From Acinetobacter calcoaceticus ANC 3811 (lineage in GTDB: Bacteria; Pseudomonadota; Gammaproteobacteria; Pseudomonadales; Moraxellaceae): a stretch of 64,000 nucleotides of DNA. Of the stretch, positions 34,961 through 44,227 are shown one piece after another. The translations under genes were made by a program, and so were the position numbers. The number at the start of each line of letters is the position of its first letter. Position 1 is the stretch's first letter. The stretch spans positions 2,050,773 through 2,114,772 of the forward strand of contig NZ_KB976986.1 of NCBI RefSeq assembly GCF_000399665.1. The letters are read 5' to 3'. The notes under the pieces were generated by a model. That model was not told the DNA's origin, ran no database searches, and saw only the letters and a list, made by a program, of their open reading frames with translations.

Positions 34961-37900
34961 TTATAGTGAAACATCTAAAACAAATATATCAATAAATCCT
35001 TTTAGCTCAACAGGTAAGTGCTTATCCAAAATTTCTTTTAATTCCTGTGCTGAACTAACACCATGATTAGTTAAGTTTGCAACTTTTTCATCGGCGCCAA
35101 ACCATAATATAAAATAAATTCCCTGCTGTTCTGCATGTGGATGTATAGAGTATCGGTCAGACAATTGAGTTGTTGCAGCATTGTAGAGCTCTGAATGCCA
35201 TTGACCTTTTGATTCCAACACCAAGAGTTTTCTTTGATTATCAATAATCTTTGAGAAAGTTATATCACAACGATTAGCATTTTGAAGTTGATGCTCTGGT
35301 GTTACAGTAATTCCTTTATGTTCTAATCTCAACCGCAACCTATCAGCAACACGTAAAGTAGCCTCAACTTCACCTAATCGTTTAAATTCGACTAATTTAG
35401 CTGTCTTATATTGCAAATTATAAAAAATATTCTTAGAAGTTGTTTCACTACCATTTAAATCTAATTGAAATATTTTTAATTCCTCTAAAATTAATGATCT
35501 CAACCCCTCTACGGTAATTACTCTATCATTATCTAAAAAATTAACTATTTCTTCTGGTGAAGGAGCATTAAAATTTATTAGAGCAAGATTTCTAATTACT
35601 GTTGAACGAATACTTTTTAAATCTAATAGCATAGCTTCAAATCTAGAATCTGAAATTAAACTATTTACAATTGGTAAAGTATTTTCAGAAATATACTTTG
35701 TAAAATTCCAAATTACATTACTTATAAATCTATAGGCTATTTCATTAGGAGGATCCCCTGTCCCCCAAGAATCAGGTAAATTAACCTTCGGCCACTGATC
35801 TATAAATGCATCTAAAATCCACCCAATTTTTGTAGATGTTAATGCAGGCCAAAATATATGATTCCCATGTCGAATTCCTTCATGTCTATCACTTAAAAGA
35901 AATATTGTTTTTTCTTGCTCTTTTAAAAAGTTCCAATAAGGTACAATCTCTGATTCATTAAGAAAGAAAAATGCTCTTACAAACCAAAACATAACTTTAG
36001 AATTTAAACTTTCAAAATCGGTAGCATGTTTTGTAAGTAACGTATTTAAATCATCACATCTTTTTATAATTAAATTTTTTAATTTATTTTGATCACAAAA
36101 TTGAGCACTTAAATCAAATAATGTTTTTGTGGTTTCTATACTGATATTTGGATATTTATATAACCACTCTAATGGTAACGTATCTTGAAACTCTTTGAAT
36201 GTCTCACTAAAACGTAACCAGCTTACTTGTGTGTATTGACAGTCGTTATAGGTCAGTTGAGGTTCAATGTAATCTTTTATAAACTGTAGTCGACTTTTAA
36301 AGTCAGGGAAAAGTATTCTATCAACTTCCTGTCTAAATGCTTGATGTTCTTTTTCATCAACCGCATAAGAACGACTGTCTATATTTGTTCGTAAGGCTTT
36401 TAATAATTCTAATTTAACATTTTCAAGATTTCCGCTGTTTCTAAATATTTCCAAACATGCAGCATTTAAAATTTCTTCTGAAGAATAGTGAACAGAATCA
36501 CATTGTGCCTTAGCTAATTCAATTAAACTAGGAACATGAGTTTCAATAAATGGTAGACAGTTTCTAAGAGATGTCTTTACTAATTCTTCATCTCCAAATT
36601 CCTCTATTATTCTTTGAGGTTGATTCAAAGTTAAGTTTGCGAAATCAGTTAAAAGTCCCCAATGCTCCCCCCTCTCAATAAGTTCACGATTATTCTGGAT
36701 GTAATTTATATTTTCATTTCTTATCATTTTTCGTTTGAAATTTCCATTTCTTATACGATGTCTTATTCTAGCTTGTGTCTTTTTATAGCTTGCTTTAGCA
36801 GCTAAATTTTTTCTTATCCATGCTTTCAAAAACTCAGACTTTTCTCTTGCCTGCAATTTTGCATATTTACGTAGTTCAAAATTGGTTTGATTTCTATTTG
36901 CTACATGAAATTGATGTGTCTGAATATAATACGTCCATAAATTTATATTATTATTTTCAAAGGCCCAATCTAAAATAAAATAATAATCTTGTAATCTTAA
37001 GTTAAGTCCAGAATGAGTATAACAAGATAATGTTTGCCAGCTTACTCGATGAATTTCCTCTAGAGATTTTAGTCCTTCAAATGCTAATAGAACAATATTC
37101 TGACGTAGTGCATCTTCATTTTGTAAAACTTTTACAGCAATACTATCTTTTTCAGTTTTTCCATGATGAAAATTCAAATTTCTTAGCCATTTCCAAATCT
37201 GACTAGCATCATATAATTGTTTTTCAATTTCAAAATATCGGTCTAAAAGTGTTCCAATAATTTTGCTCACACCATTTCGACAATAGCATTCATAATATTC
37301 TTTCCTACAAATACATTGAAGATCATGACTTAAATCATCAAGTAAATTAATGACTAATTCATAATTAAATAAAGAAATAAGACTTTTGATAAAATAACGC
37401 TTTCCAACAACTCTCTCTATACCTTGCTTATTATGACTTGGATATAAAAATGAGCATTTTTTTAGAAAGCTTAAAATTATTTCATATTGTACCGAATCAA
37501 TATTACTTTTTTCTATCAAATTAGCAGCAATATCTAATGAAGATTCTGTTCCAATTTCTATAAGTCTGATAATAGATTGTTTAATATCATAATCAATTAT
37601 TTCGCTTACTCTTAATCCAGCTAACTTTCTAATATATTTATCAATAGTCTCATCTAATAGAATTTTTTCTAATTCTGGTGCTAAATATTCAAGTATTCTT
37701 GCATTTTTTAGTAACTCTAGAATTAGCCCTCGTAACACACCTTTATCTGACTCAACCAATATTAATTTAACTATTGATATAGAATCATCGTCAAAAAATC
37801 CTGAAACTGAAAAATTTCTCCACATATCACTACGACGAAAATACGGATCTTCGTTAGCAAGATGAATTAATTCTTCTAATAAATACTTTTTTGATGCAGA

Positions 37901-39010
37901 TAATAGTTGAGAAGGATCTCCATTTGCTAAAACTGCATATGGATCGATATTGATTAGGGTTTTTTGCGTTAATTTATTGCCTAAGGCTGCCATCCATCCT
38001 AATAAGCCTCGTAATTCATCACGTACAATTCCATTAGGAGCTATAATTGAAAGACATTGAGAGAGTGAAATACCGTTTCGGCTAGTATTAATTCTTCTTA
38101 TTAAATAATTTGCTGCCGAGAATTCAGCAATAATTTTGTGGCTCGGCTGATGTTGACTTTCATTATCAGCTAGTTTGAAAAGTCTAGTGGATAATAAAGA
38201 TGTATAGTGATCGGTATTATCCAATTTAATTAAGGAATCTATTCGCGGATATAGATTGTCTAGATCATCTACATTAGTGCTCACCCCTTCAGATCCCGAT
38301 AGAAGTAATTTGGCAAATATTTCCTCAGTACATTCTATTTTTCTAGGTAAAGGCAGATCATTTCTTACATTGAAAGCAATATTTGTCTCTTTTGCCAAAG
38401 CCTTAACAGCTTGACTAAATATTGATTTTCGATCAGCAAAAACTCTATTACTTTCAATATAAGCGTCTGCAAAAATCTTCAAAAACTGAGGATTAGAAAG
38501 CAATTGTTCTAAATTATATTTTTTTACTTCAGATTCAAATTTATGAAAATCTTCTTCTAATTTATAATTTTCAAAAATCTGTTTTTGTTCTAACTCATTA
38601 AAAGAAAATAGACGAAGAATTCGTGGCTCAATCTCAAAATGATCTTTAATTATTCTAGTATAAGATTCATCCCATTCGCTTGATCTACTAGAAATAATTA
38701 AAGTAGATGGATCTAGATCTGCTACTTTTCCTAGTAAGCTATTAACCGCTGATTGATCTATTCTTACTAACTCATCTAATGCATCAATAATTAAAATTGA
38801 ATTTTTTTCTAGATTATTCCTATACGAAAAAGTATTCGCTGTTCTTTTCTTAACATTTAAATAACTTGAAAAGCTCTGTAGTAAAGAAGTTTTACCAGCC
38901 CCAGGTTCAGCTAAGATAACTATTATTCTAAAATTCTTTATAACTTCGAGTTCATCGTAGTCTCGTTCATGATCATGAAGCTTTCTTTGCAAATAAAATT
39001 CAGAATTCAT
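34961..39010 (-). CDS. Large NACHT-like ATPase with C-terminal nuclease-like domain (probable defence protein)
   Basis: A 1349-aa protein. The N-terminus is a P-loop ATPase: Walker A AEPGAGKTS at residues 34-42, Walker B SILIIDALDEL at 71-81, sensor-like LIISSRSSEWDESY, then NACHT-style features (LFSFNELEQKQIFENY; LLSNPQFLKIFADAY). Residues about 300-1200 are helical, HEAT/TPR-like, and probably sense the trigger. Near the C-terminus Asp1249 (CDITF) and Glu1266-Ser-Lys1268 (VLESKGQ), followed by Gln, fit the PD-(D/E)xK nuclease pattern. STAND/NACHT ATPases with such effectors act in phage defence; here the effector is at the C-terminus rather than the N-terminus. Alternatively it is a solitary ATPase of unknown trigger. 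Confidence 0.75.
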   Translation of the reverse strand: MNSEFYLQRKLHDHERDYDELEVIKNFRIIVILAEPGAGKTSLLQSFSSYLNVKKRTANTFSYRNNLEKNSILIIDALDELVRIDQSAVNSLLGKVADLDPSTLIISSRSSEWDESYTRIIKDHFEIEPRILRLFSFNELEQKQIFENYKLEEDFHKFESEVKKYNLEQLLSNPQFLKIFADAYIESNRVFADRKSIFSQAVKALAKETNIAFNVRNDLPLPRKIECTEEIFAKLLLSGSEGVSTNVDDLDNLYPRIDSLIKLDNTDHYTSLLSTRLFKLADNESQHQPSHKIIAEFSAANYLIRRINTSRNGISLSQCLSIIAPNGIVRDELRGLLGWMAALGNKLTQKTLINIDPYAVLANGDPSQLLSASKKYLLEELIHLANEDPYFRRSDMWRNFSVSGFFDDDSISIVKLILVESDKGVLRGLILELLKNARILEYLAPELEKILLDETIDKYIRKLAGLRVSEIIDYDIKQSIIRLIEIGTESSLDIAANLIEKSNIDSVQYEIILSFLKKCSFLYPSHNKQGIERVVGKRYFIKSLISLFNYELVINLLDDLSHDLQCICRKEYYECYCRNGVSKIIGTLLDRYFEIEKQLYDASQIWKWLRNLNFHHGKTEKDSIAVKVLQNEDALRQNIVLLAFEGLKSLEEIHRVSWQTLSCYTHSGLNLRLQDYYFILDWAFENNNINLWTYYIQTHQFHVANRNQTNFELRKYAKLQAREKSEFLKAWIRKNLAAKASYKKTQARIRHRIRNGNFKRKMIRNENINYIQNNRELIERGEHWGLLTDFANLTLNQPQRIIEEFGDEELVKTSLRNCLPFIETHVPSLIELAKAQCDSVHYSSEEILNAACLEIFRNSGNLENVKLELLKALRTNIDSRSYAVDEKEHQAFRQEVDRILFPDFKSRLQFIKDYIEPQLTYNDCQYTQVSWLRFSETFKEFQDTLPLEWLYKYPNISIETTKTLFDLSAQFCDQNKLKNLIIKRCDDLNTLLTKHATDFESLNSKVMFWFVRAFFFLNESEIVPYWNFLKEQEKTIFLLSDRHEGIRHGNHIFWPALTSTKIGWILDAFIDQWPKVNLPDSWGTGDPPNEIAYRFISNVIWNFTKYISENTLPIVNSLISDSRFEAMLLDLKSIRSTVIRNLALINFNAPSPEEIVNFLDNDRVITVEGLRSLILEELKIFQLDLNGSETTSKNIFYNLQYKTAKLVEFKRLGEVEATLRVADRLRLRLEHKGITVTPEHQLQNANRCDITFSKIIDNQRKLLVLESKGQWHSELYNAATTQLSDRYSIHPHAEQQGIYFILWFGADEKVANLTNHGVSSAQELKEILDKHLPVELKGFIDIFVLDVSL

Positions 39011-39236
39011 AGTAAAATATTATAAATATCATATGCATTTTTTACACTGAAATAGTTTTTATGTCCATCAGAGTAGATAATTTAAAATTTTAAAAATATT
39101 TTACCTCCCCCCCTCCCTAAACAAGTTTCAACCTATTTATAAAATAATATTAAGTTTTAGTAAATTATTTATTAAATTCAAACTCTAATAAAACATATGA
39201 GAATCACTATAAATCTCTTAATAAAATATTTTCCAA
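39011..39236. other. AT-rich region upstream of the NACHT-like gene
   Basis: About 225 bp with no coding frame; it must hold the promoter of the NACHT-like gene. A C-rich run (CCTCCCCCCCTCCC) at 39104-39117 is unusual here but lies in no gene. Confidence 0.4.
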
Positions 39237-39271
39237 TAAAAAGCCCCGAAACTTACGTTTCAGGGCTTTTC
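39237..39271 (-). terminator. Probable ancestral ssrA terminator at the island junction
   Basis: A 13-pair stem with one mismatch (39239-39252 with 39257-39270; AAAAGCCC and GGGCTTTT outer arms). Minus-strand T residues follow. It lies 9 nt beyond a degenerate copy of the ssrA 3' end, exactly where a tmRNA terminator is expected, although ssrA itself is 8.2 kb away. Confidence 0.7.
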
Positions 39272-39277
39272 ACGAAT

Positions 39278-39292
39278 TTTGGTGGGATGGCG
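39278..39292 (-). other. Far attachment site of the ssrA island (degenerate)
   Basis: On the minus strand CGCCATCCCACCAAA, against CGCCATCTCCACCAAA at the true ssrA end (47500-47515): one base is missing. The sequence on both sides differs. With the integrase lying beside ssrA, this marks the other junction of the inserted element. Confidence 0.65.
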
Positions 39293-39516
39293 TCTACTTA
39301 CAAATAATTATAACTAATTGATTTTTAAAAACTATAATTAGTTTCAATTTAACAACTATACACCAGACTATACATAAATATTCTTATTAACACACAGTTC
39401 AATTCCACATATCCACTAACGAGATAACATTTAAACCATTAATTTTTAAAATAAATTAAATATAAAACCAATGATACACCACGTGATACAAGACGAAATC
39501 TTTTAAAAGGATAAAT
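39293..39516. other. Island end without genes
   Basis: About 220 bp of AT-rich sequence between the junction and the XRE regulator gene. No coding frame or clear signal is seen. Confidence 0.35.
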
Positions 39517-39765
39517 TTATTGATCTTTTACTATCGCCAAGACAAGTTGCACACCCGTATGGGGATCAATCTTTAGAGCTGTACAGTACCAAATATATTC
39601 TACGACATCTAAACGCCGTTCGCCTTGCTCAACTTTTTGTACATATGAATGAGGCTTATCTAGGCGTTCTGATAATTCCCGCATAGTTAATTTTTGTGTG
39701 ATACGTTGCTGTTTAAGCCAATCACACAAAGCACTCATTTCAGTGGTATGGATACTATTTGTCAT
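39517..39765 (-). CDS. XRE-family helix-turn-helix regulator
   Basis: An 82-aa protein with a lambda-repressor-type HTH: CDWLKQQRITQKLTMRELSERLDKPHSYVQKVEQGERRLDVVEYIWYCTAL. It consists of little more than the DNA-binding domain, so it probably acts as a dimer. It lies at the far end of the island, divergent from the zinc-ribbon gene. A palindrome covers its own start codon, suggesting autorepression. Confidence 0.85.
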   Translation of the reverse strand: MTNSIHTTEMSALCDWLKQQRITQKLTMRELSERLDKPHSYVQKVEQGERRLDVVEYIWYCTALKIDPHTGVQLVLAIVKDQ

Positions 39766-39785
39766 TGTACCTTTTTATGGTACAA
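39765..39785. promoter_or_regulatory. Operator overlapping the XRE gene start
   Basis: TTGTACC (39765-39771) and GGTACAA (39779-39785) are a perfect 7-bp inverted repeat with a 7-bp centre. A further half-site GGTACAA lies at 39805-39811. It begins at the first base of the regulator start codon (39763-39765). An autoregulatory site for the XRE protein is the likely reading. Confidence 0.65.
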
Positions 39786-39943
39786 ATTAAATTTACCCAA
39801 AATAGGTACAAATATATTAAAATACTATTCTTTATGATTAATTCTTAGGCTATCTACTAGTTTCCAAATGAACAAAACGATTAGATAAGTTAATGAACCA
39901 ATCTATAAACATAACTCTAGCTAAATTATTATCGGGGGAAATT

Positions 39944-40576
39944 ATGACTTTAATATTGTGCCAAGAGTGCAAACGAGAAATAAGTGATCAAGCAAAAGCT
40001 TGTCCTCACTGTGGTTTTCCTATAGAGGAAAGCTTTAAACTTAAATCCTCAAATTGGCCCCCAACTGTTACACCCCCACCTCTGCCAAACCTAGATCATG
40101 ATAATAAAAACTTTACTACTGGAAGCTCAAAAACTGAAAAGAGCTTTAACTTTTTTAATTTGTTTTGGATTTTTCTTTTAATATTTATTATCTCAGTCTT
40201 TTTCTTTAATAGTAGTTTCGAAGATAACACCACTTCTGAATCGTATAGTACTAATAATAATTCAAATGAAAAAACAAAGACTTCTACTTCGAATACCAAT
40301 GAAGATATTCAAAATAATAAAAAGCTAACAAAGGAAGAGAAGAGTGAAAACGCACAGTTAATTGAAAAAGATGCACTAATTGACGATCAGCTCAATGAAG
40401 ATCAAGTCAAAGTTGTAATTGCATTTATAAGACTTAACGACTACAAATGTGACAGTGTCAGCTCAATGGCACAAACTAGAGATGAAAAAACAATTCGAGT
40501 AAATTGCAATAATTACAAATACAAATACTATATAAATGATGAAGGTGGGAAATGGACTATCTCACTTAGTAGTTAA
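39944..40576 (+). CDS. Zinc-ribbon membrane protein of unknown function
   Basis: A 210-aa protein. The N-terminal zinc ribbon has two Cys pairs (LCQECKREI and KACPHCGFPI; C-x2-C ... C-x2-C). It is followed by a Pro-rich linker, one membrane helix (FNLFWIFLLIFIISVFFF) and a Ser/Thr/Asn/Lys-rich extracytoplasmic region. The C-terminal domain carries two more Cys. I chose ATG 39944 (MTLILCQECK) because GGGGGA stands before it and the zinc ribbon then starts at the N-terminus; the longer frame starts at 39893. Similar zinc-ribbon membrane proteins are widespread on mobile elements; the role is unknown. Confidence 0.7.
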   Translation: MTLILCQECKREISDQAKACPHCGFPIEESFKLKSSNWPPTVTPPPLPNLDHDNKNFTTGSSKTEKSFNFFNLFWIFLLIFIISVFFFNSSFEDNTTSESYSTNNNSNEKTKTSTSNTNEDIQNNKKLTKEEKSENAQLIEKDALIDDQLNEDQVKVVIAFIRLNDYKCDSVSSMAQTRDEKTIRVNCNNYKYKYYINDEGGKWTISLSS

Positions 40577-40604
40577 AGTAAAATACTTTAAATCTAATAA
40601 TTAA

Positions 40605-40644
40605 TTTAAAAGTATCATATGTCTCCCCATATAATACTTTTAAA
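40605..40644. terminator. Bidirectional terminator
   Basis: An 11-bp stem TTTAAAAGTAT (40605-40615) with ATACTTTTAAA (40634-40644) between convergent genes. Confidence 0.7.
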
Positions 40645-40652
40645 TTTAAATA

Positions 40653-41165
40653 TTATTTATCTTTCCCAACAGGAGAATTTCTTTTTCTAAAATCTCTATC
40701 ATGCCTAGATTTAACTATATCAAATAGTATTTTAATATTAGGCATTAGCGTAACAAGTAAAGCATGAGCTTGTACTAAAGCAATAATATAAATATATGAT
40801 AACAATACACCACGGAGTATACTTTTATATTGAATAAAGTAGTCAAGGTTTTTAATAAGATTAATTGCAGGCAAGGTTACAATCATTATTATTAATACTG
40901 TAGTTACTATTATTAAGCTATAAATCAATTTTTCAAAAACTAATTCACTCTCTTGCTCCTCTAATGTTTGTACTTTAAGAATTTTTTGTAAATCGTTCGG
41001 ATAGATAACAGCGATCCAAGCTCCTAAAATAGCAAAAATAATAGAAGCTGTATCTTTAAGACTATCTAAAATATCCTTTTGATCACTGAATGGAACATTT
41101 TTACCATACACAAAGAAAATGGGTGTAATAAGCAAAAATATTAAATAAAAAATTATTTTAATCAT
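40653..41165 (-). CDS. Membrane protein of the island cargo cassette
   Basis: A 170-aa protein with four predicted membrane helices (about residues 2-20, 38-57, 80-103 and 117-138), a loop of about 20 residues between helices 2 and 3 (NDLQKILKVQTLEEQESELV), and a basic tail (SRHDRDFRKRNSPVGKDK). Its ATG overlaps the upstream stop as ATGA. A four-helix protein coupled to a soluble sensor-like protein recalls membrane-acting phage-defence pairs such as RexA/RexB or Kiwa, but I see no direct homology to either. Confidence 0.65.
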   Translation of the reverse strand: MIKIIFYLIFLLITPIFFVYGKNVPFSDQKDILDSLKDTASIIFAILGAWIAVIYPNDLQKILKVQTLEEQESELVFEKLIYSLIIVTTVLIIMIVTLPAINLIKNLDYFIQYKSILRGVLLSYIYIIALVQAHALLVTLMPNIKILFDIVKSRHDRDFRKRNSPVGKDK

Positions 41166-42226
41166 TCTTCTAATTTTTCATCAAGTTTAAGGATACTAGA
41201 AGTAATACCAGTCAACCATTCAACTAACTCATCAGTCTTGAATATTCCCCCTTGCTCTTTAGTAAGTGGACAGTCAAAATCATTATTAGCTCGACTTTCA
41301 CTCAACCAGATCACCTTTTGACTTTCACCGATTAAAGAGAAACCTATATCTTCCCATTTTGTTGGGTCTTTCTTTTTTTCCCATTCATTAATCAATTCTT
41401 TTAGTTCAGACTGATTATTAAAATTCACATCAGCTTCTAATTTAAATTTAATACCTGATTTTTTTGATGTAGAGGCATTCATACCTAATAACTTACTAAC
41501 CCCTCTTGTTAAAAGAGGTAATTTTACAATATCTACAATAGACATTTCATTATGTTGATATACTTTTCTAATATCTTTCCAATGATTTAATAAAAAATCA
41601 ATTTTCCCTGAATTAACAACAAGGTTAGTTTCAAAATGACTAAATAATAAAGGGTATTTTTTCCCAACATTATTAGGGTCTTCCCAGCACTTTATTTCTT
41701 CTATACCATTCTCATCAGTAACTGAAACAACAAATCTACTCCACTTAATAAAAAATTCACGTAGATATTTTTCTACAGCTTGACGCCCATTTTGAGCATA
41801 ATCAAAAGTTAAAGTTGCATATCTATTCTTATTTGGCATTATCCAAAAATATGTTGGGAACCCCGGAATATCATCAGGTTTATGGGTATTTGTTTGAATA
41901 GTAGCTTCACCAACTTTAGATGACCCAGAAACTGTAGCAACAGCATTGTTAGAGCTGGAATTTTTATTCCATGTAATTAGCAAATAATTTCCATTTACAT
42001 CCTTCTTAATATCATAACAAAAAGTTTTATTTAACTCTTCATCATCTAAAGATGCATAAGTACAGGTTTCTTTCAGAGTTTTATCTTTTATATGCACCCA
42101 TTTTTCTAAATCTTCTAGAAAAACACTAAGATTACCTAAAACAGGACTTTTCCCACCTTTTTCATATAAACCACACTCAGTAATTTTATATAAAGTTATT
42201 CTTGCATTAATACTATTTTGGCTCAT
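41162..42226 (-). CDS. Hypothetical soluble protein of the island cargo cassette
   Basis: A 354-aa soluble protein. The N-terminus (RITLYKITECGLYEKGG) and the segment DIPGFPTYFWIMPNKNRYATLTFDYAQNGRQAVEKYLREFF suggest an alpha/beta domain. The C-terminus is helical and acidic. No catalytic motif is recognised. Translation is coupled to the membrane protein downstream, so they should act together. A terminator separates the pair from the gene at 42366. Confidence 0.65.
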   Translation of the reverse strand: MSQNSINARITLYKITECGLYEKGGKSPVLGNLSVFLEDLEKWVHIKDKTLKETCTYASLDDEELNKTFCYDIKKDVNGNYLLITWNKNSSSNNAVATVSGSSKVGEATIQTNTHKPDDIPGFPTYFWIMPNKNRYATLTFDYAQNGRQAVEKYLREFFIKWSRFVVSVTDENGIEEIKCWEDPNNVGKKYPLLFSHFETNLVVNSGKIDFLLNHWKDIRKVYQHNEMSIVDIVKLPLLTRGVSKLLGMNASTSKKSGIKFKLEADVNFNNQSELKELINEWEKKKDPTKWEDIGFSLIGESQKVIWLSESRANNDFDCPLTKEQGGIFKTDELVEWLTGITSSILKLDEKLEE

Positions 42227-42316
42227 ATTAGTTAAAAAAAGTTATATGTTTAAGCAATTTTAATATTATTTTTACATCAAATCTATATAAAAAAAACTAT
42301 TTTTTAAGATTTAATT

Positions 42317-42352
42317 TAAAAAAAGCTAACCATATAAATAGATGGTTAGCTT
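42317..42352 (-). terminator. Terminator between cargo genes
   Basis: An 11-bp stem AAGCTAACCAT (42323-42333) with ATGGTTAGCTT (42342-42352), followed on the minus strand by a T run. It separates the 357-aa gene from the pair downstream, which would need its own promoter or read-through. Confidence 0.85.
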
Positions 42353-42365
42353 AAATTACATAAAA

Positions 42366-43439
42366 TTAGTTATGATTATGTTGTAAGATTTTACGAATTG
42401 AAAATTTAAGCCCTTCATAAGAGGTTACAGAATCTATAACTGCCGAGTTGATCCTTGCATTAGCTTTCTTATATTCCTTATATGTCATACGAACAGTTAA
42501 TATAGCCTTCTCATCATTATTTAATGGGAAAAGTTTTTTAATACCATAGAAGTCAGCATCTTTTCCACTTATACCATCTTTATGAAAATCATCATTTCGA
42601 ATATCTTGATTAGAGGTAATACTATTTCCAGCATGGTTAAAACCTCTATCCGCAGTCATGAAGGAATGATTAAGAACACGCCCTTCTTTTTCATGCTCCA
42701 AACGAGCTACACAATTACGTAAAGTTTCTGCTTTCGTACTTTGAAGATGACCTAATTTCGTTAAGTCTCTAATATAGTTTCCTTGTGCTTTATTAGTTTC
42801 AGCAGTAGGAAATACATCATCTAAATCTAGACCAATAATTAAATGGTTATTCTTAAAATCAAAAGCAAAGAAATCAAAAGCATTCATTACATATTGAACT
42901 TTGATAATAACATCTATAACTTCACCATATTCGTCATCAGCAAATAAATGTTCTTTATTTTTAGGATGTCTTGTTTCAGTGCGATTCCTACCACTTCTTA
43001 AATAAATTATTTTAAAATCTTCATCTTTATCAATAATTAAACTTGTTTCCACCCTATCATGATCAATCATCTCATAATTAAATGTCTTATTCTCAGAGTT
43101 ATAATCAAAATACTCATTTTTTTCTGTCAAAGCTTTAAATAATCTATTGAGAACATCATTTGAAAGACCATAAAAGAATACACGCTTATTGTTAAAGGCA
43201 ACATTCTTATATAACAATTCATCAGTTACTTTTTTAGCCTCATTAAGGGTTTTAGCTACATCACCCAATTGAGTTTTAGCAATTTTTGATATGAGTGCTT
43301 TAAATGTATTTGAGCTTTCAAATCCAATATTCATAAATGCTGTATTAATAGCCCCACAAGCAGCATCGCGTTTTTGTAATTCAAGAATATTGCTAACAAT
43401 ATGTAACCGTAAAGAGTCAAAATCTTGCTCTTGTTTCAT
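42366..43439 (-). CDS. Hypothetical protein of the island cargo
   Basis: A 357-aa soluble protein. The N-terminal ~100 residues are helical (QKRDAACGAINTAFMNIGF, then AKTLNEAKKVTDELL). A segment of beta strands follows (NYEMIDHDRVETSLIIDKDEDFKIIYL), then HLIIGLDLDDVFPTAETNKAQ with an acidic cluster, and a C-terminal helical part. No family is recognised. The start at 43439 (MKQEQDFDSL) is preceded by AGAAGGTTTTTT. It may be the first gene of the cargo system or a separate gene. Confidence 0.6.
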   Translation of the reverse strand: MKQEQDFDSLRLHIVSNILELQKRDAACGAINTAFMNIGFESSNTFKALISKIAKTQLGDVAKTLNEAKKVTDELLYKNVAFNNKRVFFYGLSNDVLNRLFKALTEKNEYFDYNSENKTFNYEMIDHDRVETSLIIDKDEDFKIIYLRSGRNRTETRHPKNKEHLFADDEYGEVIDVIIKVQYVMNAFDFFAFDFKNNHLIIGLDLDDVFPTAETNKAQGNYIRDLTKLGHLQSTKAETLRNCVARLEHEKEGRVLNHSFMTADRGFNHAGNSITSNQDIRNDDFHKDGISGKDADFYGIKKLFPLNNDEKAILTVRMTYKEYKKANARINSAVIDSVTSYEGLKFSIRKILQHNHN

Positions 43440-43649
43440 AAAAAACCTTCTAATTTATCAATTTATGTATATTTTATAGACTATATCAGGTTACTTTTTA
43501 CTAACAAAAAGACAATTGTAACAAATTAATTAAAGGTACTTTTATTTGTTTTCTAATATAATATCCAAGTATTATTATTGAAATTAACTTTACCCATATA
43601 ATTATATACTATACATATCAAACACTTAAATACTTTCTAGGAAGAAACC

Positions 43650-43904
43650 ATGAACCAATCTACTATTTATGACTGGGAAAATATATCCCAAGAAATAAGA
43701 TATATAGCTACGGATAAAAGTGGTCGAGCATATGGCTATACCAACAAACCTAGAGCATTTAAAACTTATGGTAAATGGACTAATGCTAACTTTCTTCCTG
43801 AGGAGGAAGGTGGGGTAATTATTGATAAAAAAGACAATCCTTTTCAGGGAATTTGGTATGAGTCATTAGAAAAACGCCCCTCTCAAAAAAAGAAGGGCAA
43901 ATAG
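43650..43904 (+). CDS. Small hypothetical island protein
   Basis: An 84-aa protein, beginning MNQSTIYDWENISQEIRYIA. Aromatic residues and Gly are spaced as in a small beta fold; the tail is Lys-rich (EKRPSQKKKGK). AGGAAGAAACC precedes the ATG. It faces the minus-strand regulators. No family is recognised. Confidence 0.6.
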   Translation: MNQSTIYDWENISQEIRYIATDKSGRAYGYTNKPRAFKTYGKWTNANFLPEEEGGVIIDKKDNPFQGIWYESLEKRPSQKKKGK

Positions 43905-43921
43905 TATAGTTAATATTTCTC

Positions 43922-44170
43922 TTATATAAACTCAGCATCATTAACTTTAGTTTGCCACCAACACACAATTTGTCTTGTATCAAAATAAACTGCTGCTTGT
44001 CTTGTTGTACCATCTTTTATTGCAATAGGAAAAGTAGGATCATTTTTCATTAGTTTCCCCAACTTATCTCTTTTTATTGATAAAATTTCACAGGCTTCAT
44101 TTATTGTTATACGTAACTTACGATCTAATATACTGCTTAACTGCCCTCCATTGATTGTTACTTGATTCAT
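43922..44170 (-). CDS. AlpA-like / DNA-binding regulator of the island
   Basis: An 82-aa protein with a winged-HTH of the AlpA/MerR-like excisionase type: ITINEACEILSIKRDKLGKLMKNDPTFPIAI, then AVYFDTRQIVCWWQTKV. AlpA proteins control excision and transcription in P4-like satellites. AGGAGG stands before the start. It is read together with the replication-type gene upstream. Confidence 0.72.
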   Translation of the reverse strand: MNQVTINGGQLSSILDRKLRITINEACEILSIKRDKLGKLMKNDPTFPIAIKDGTTRQAAVYFDTRQIVCWWQTKVNDAEFI

Positions 44171-44227
44171 TTTGTATATTTCCTCCTTAATTTTTAGTTA
44201 ATAATTTTTGCCAATGCGCTTAAAAGA

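Noticed and set aside
39104..39117. C-rich run as a phase-variation tract
   Set aside because: It lies in no coding frame and is interrupted by T; a role in promoter spacing is possible but nothing supports it.
40653..42226. Cargo pair as RexAB or Kiwa
   Set aside because: The gene arrangement (soluble protein plus four-helix membrane protein) is similar, but no sequence motif of RexA, RexB, KwaA or KwaB was recognised, so no name is given.
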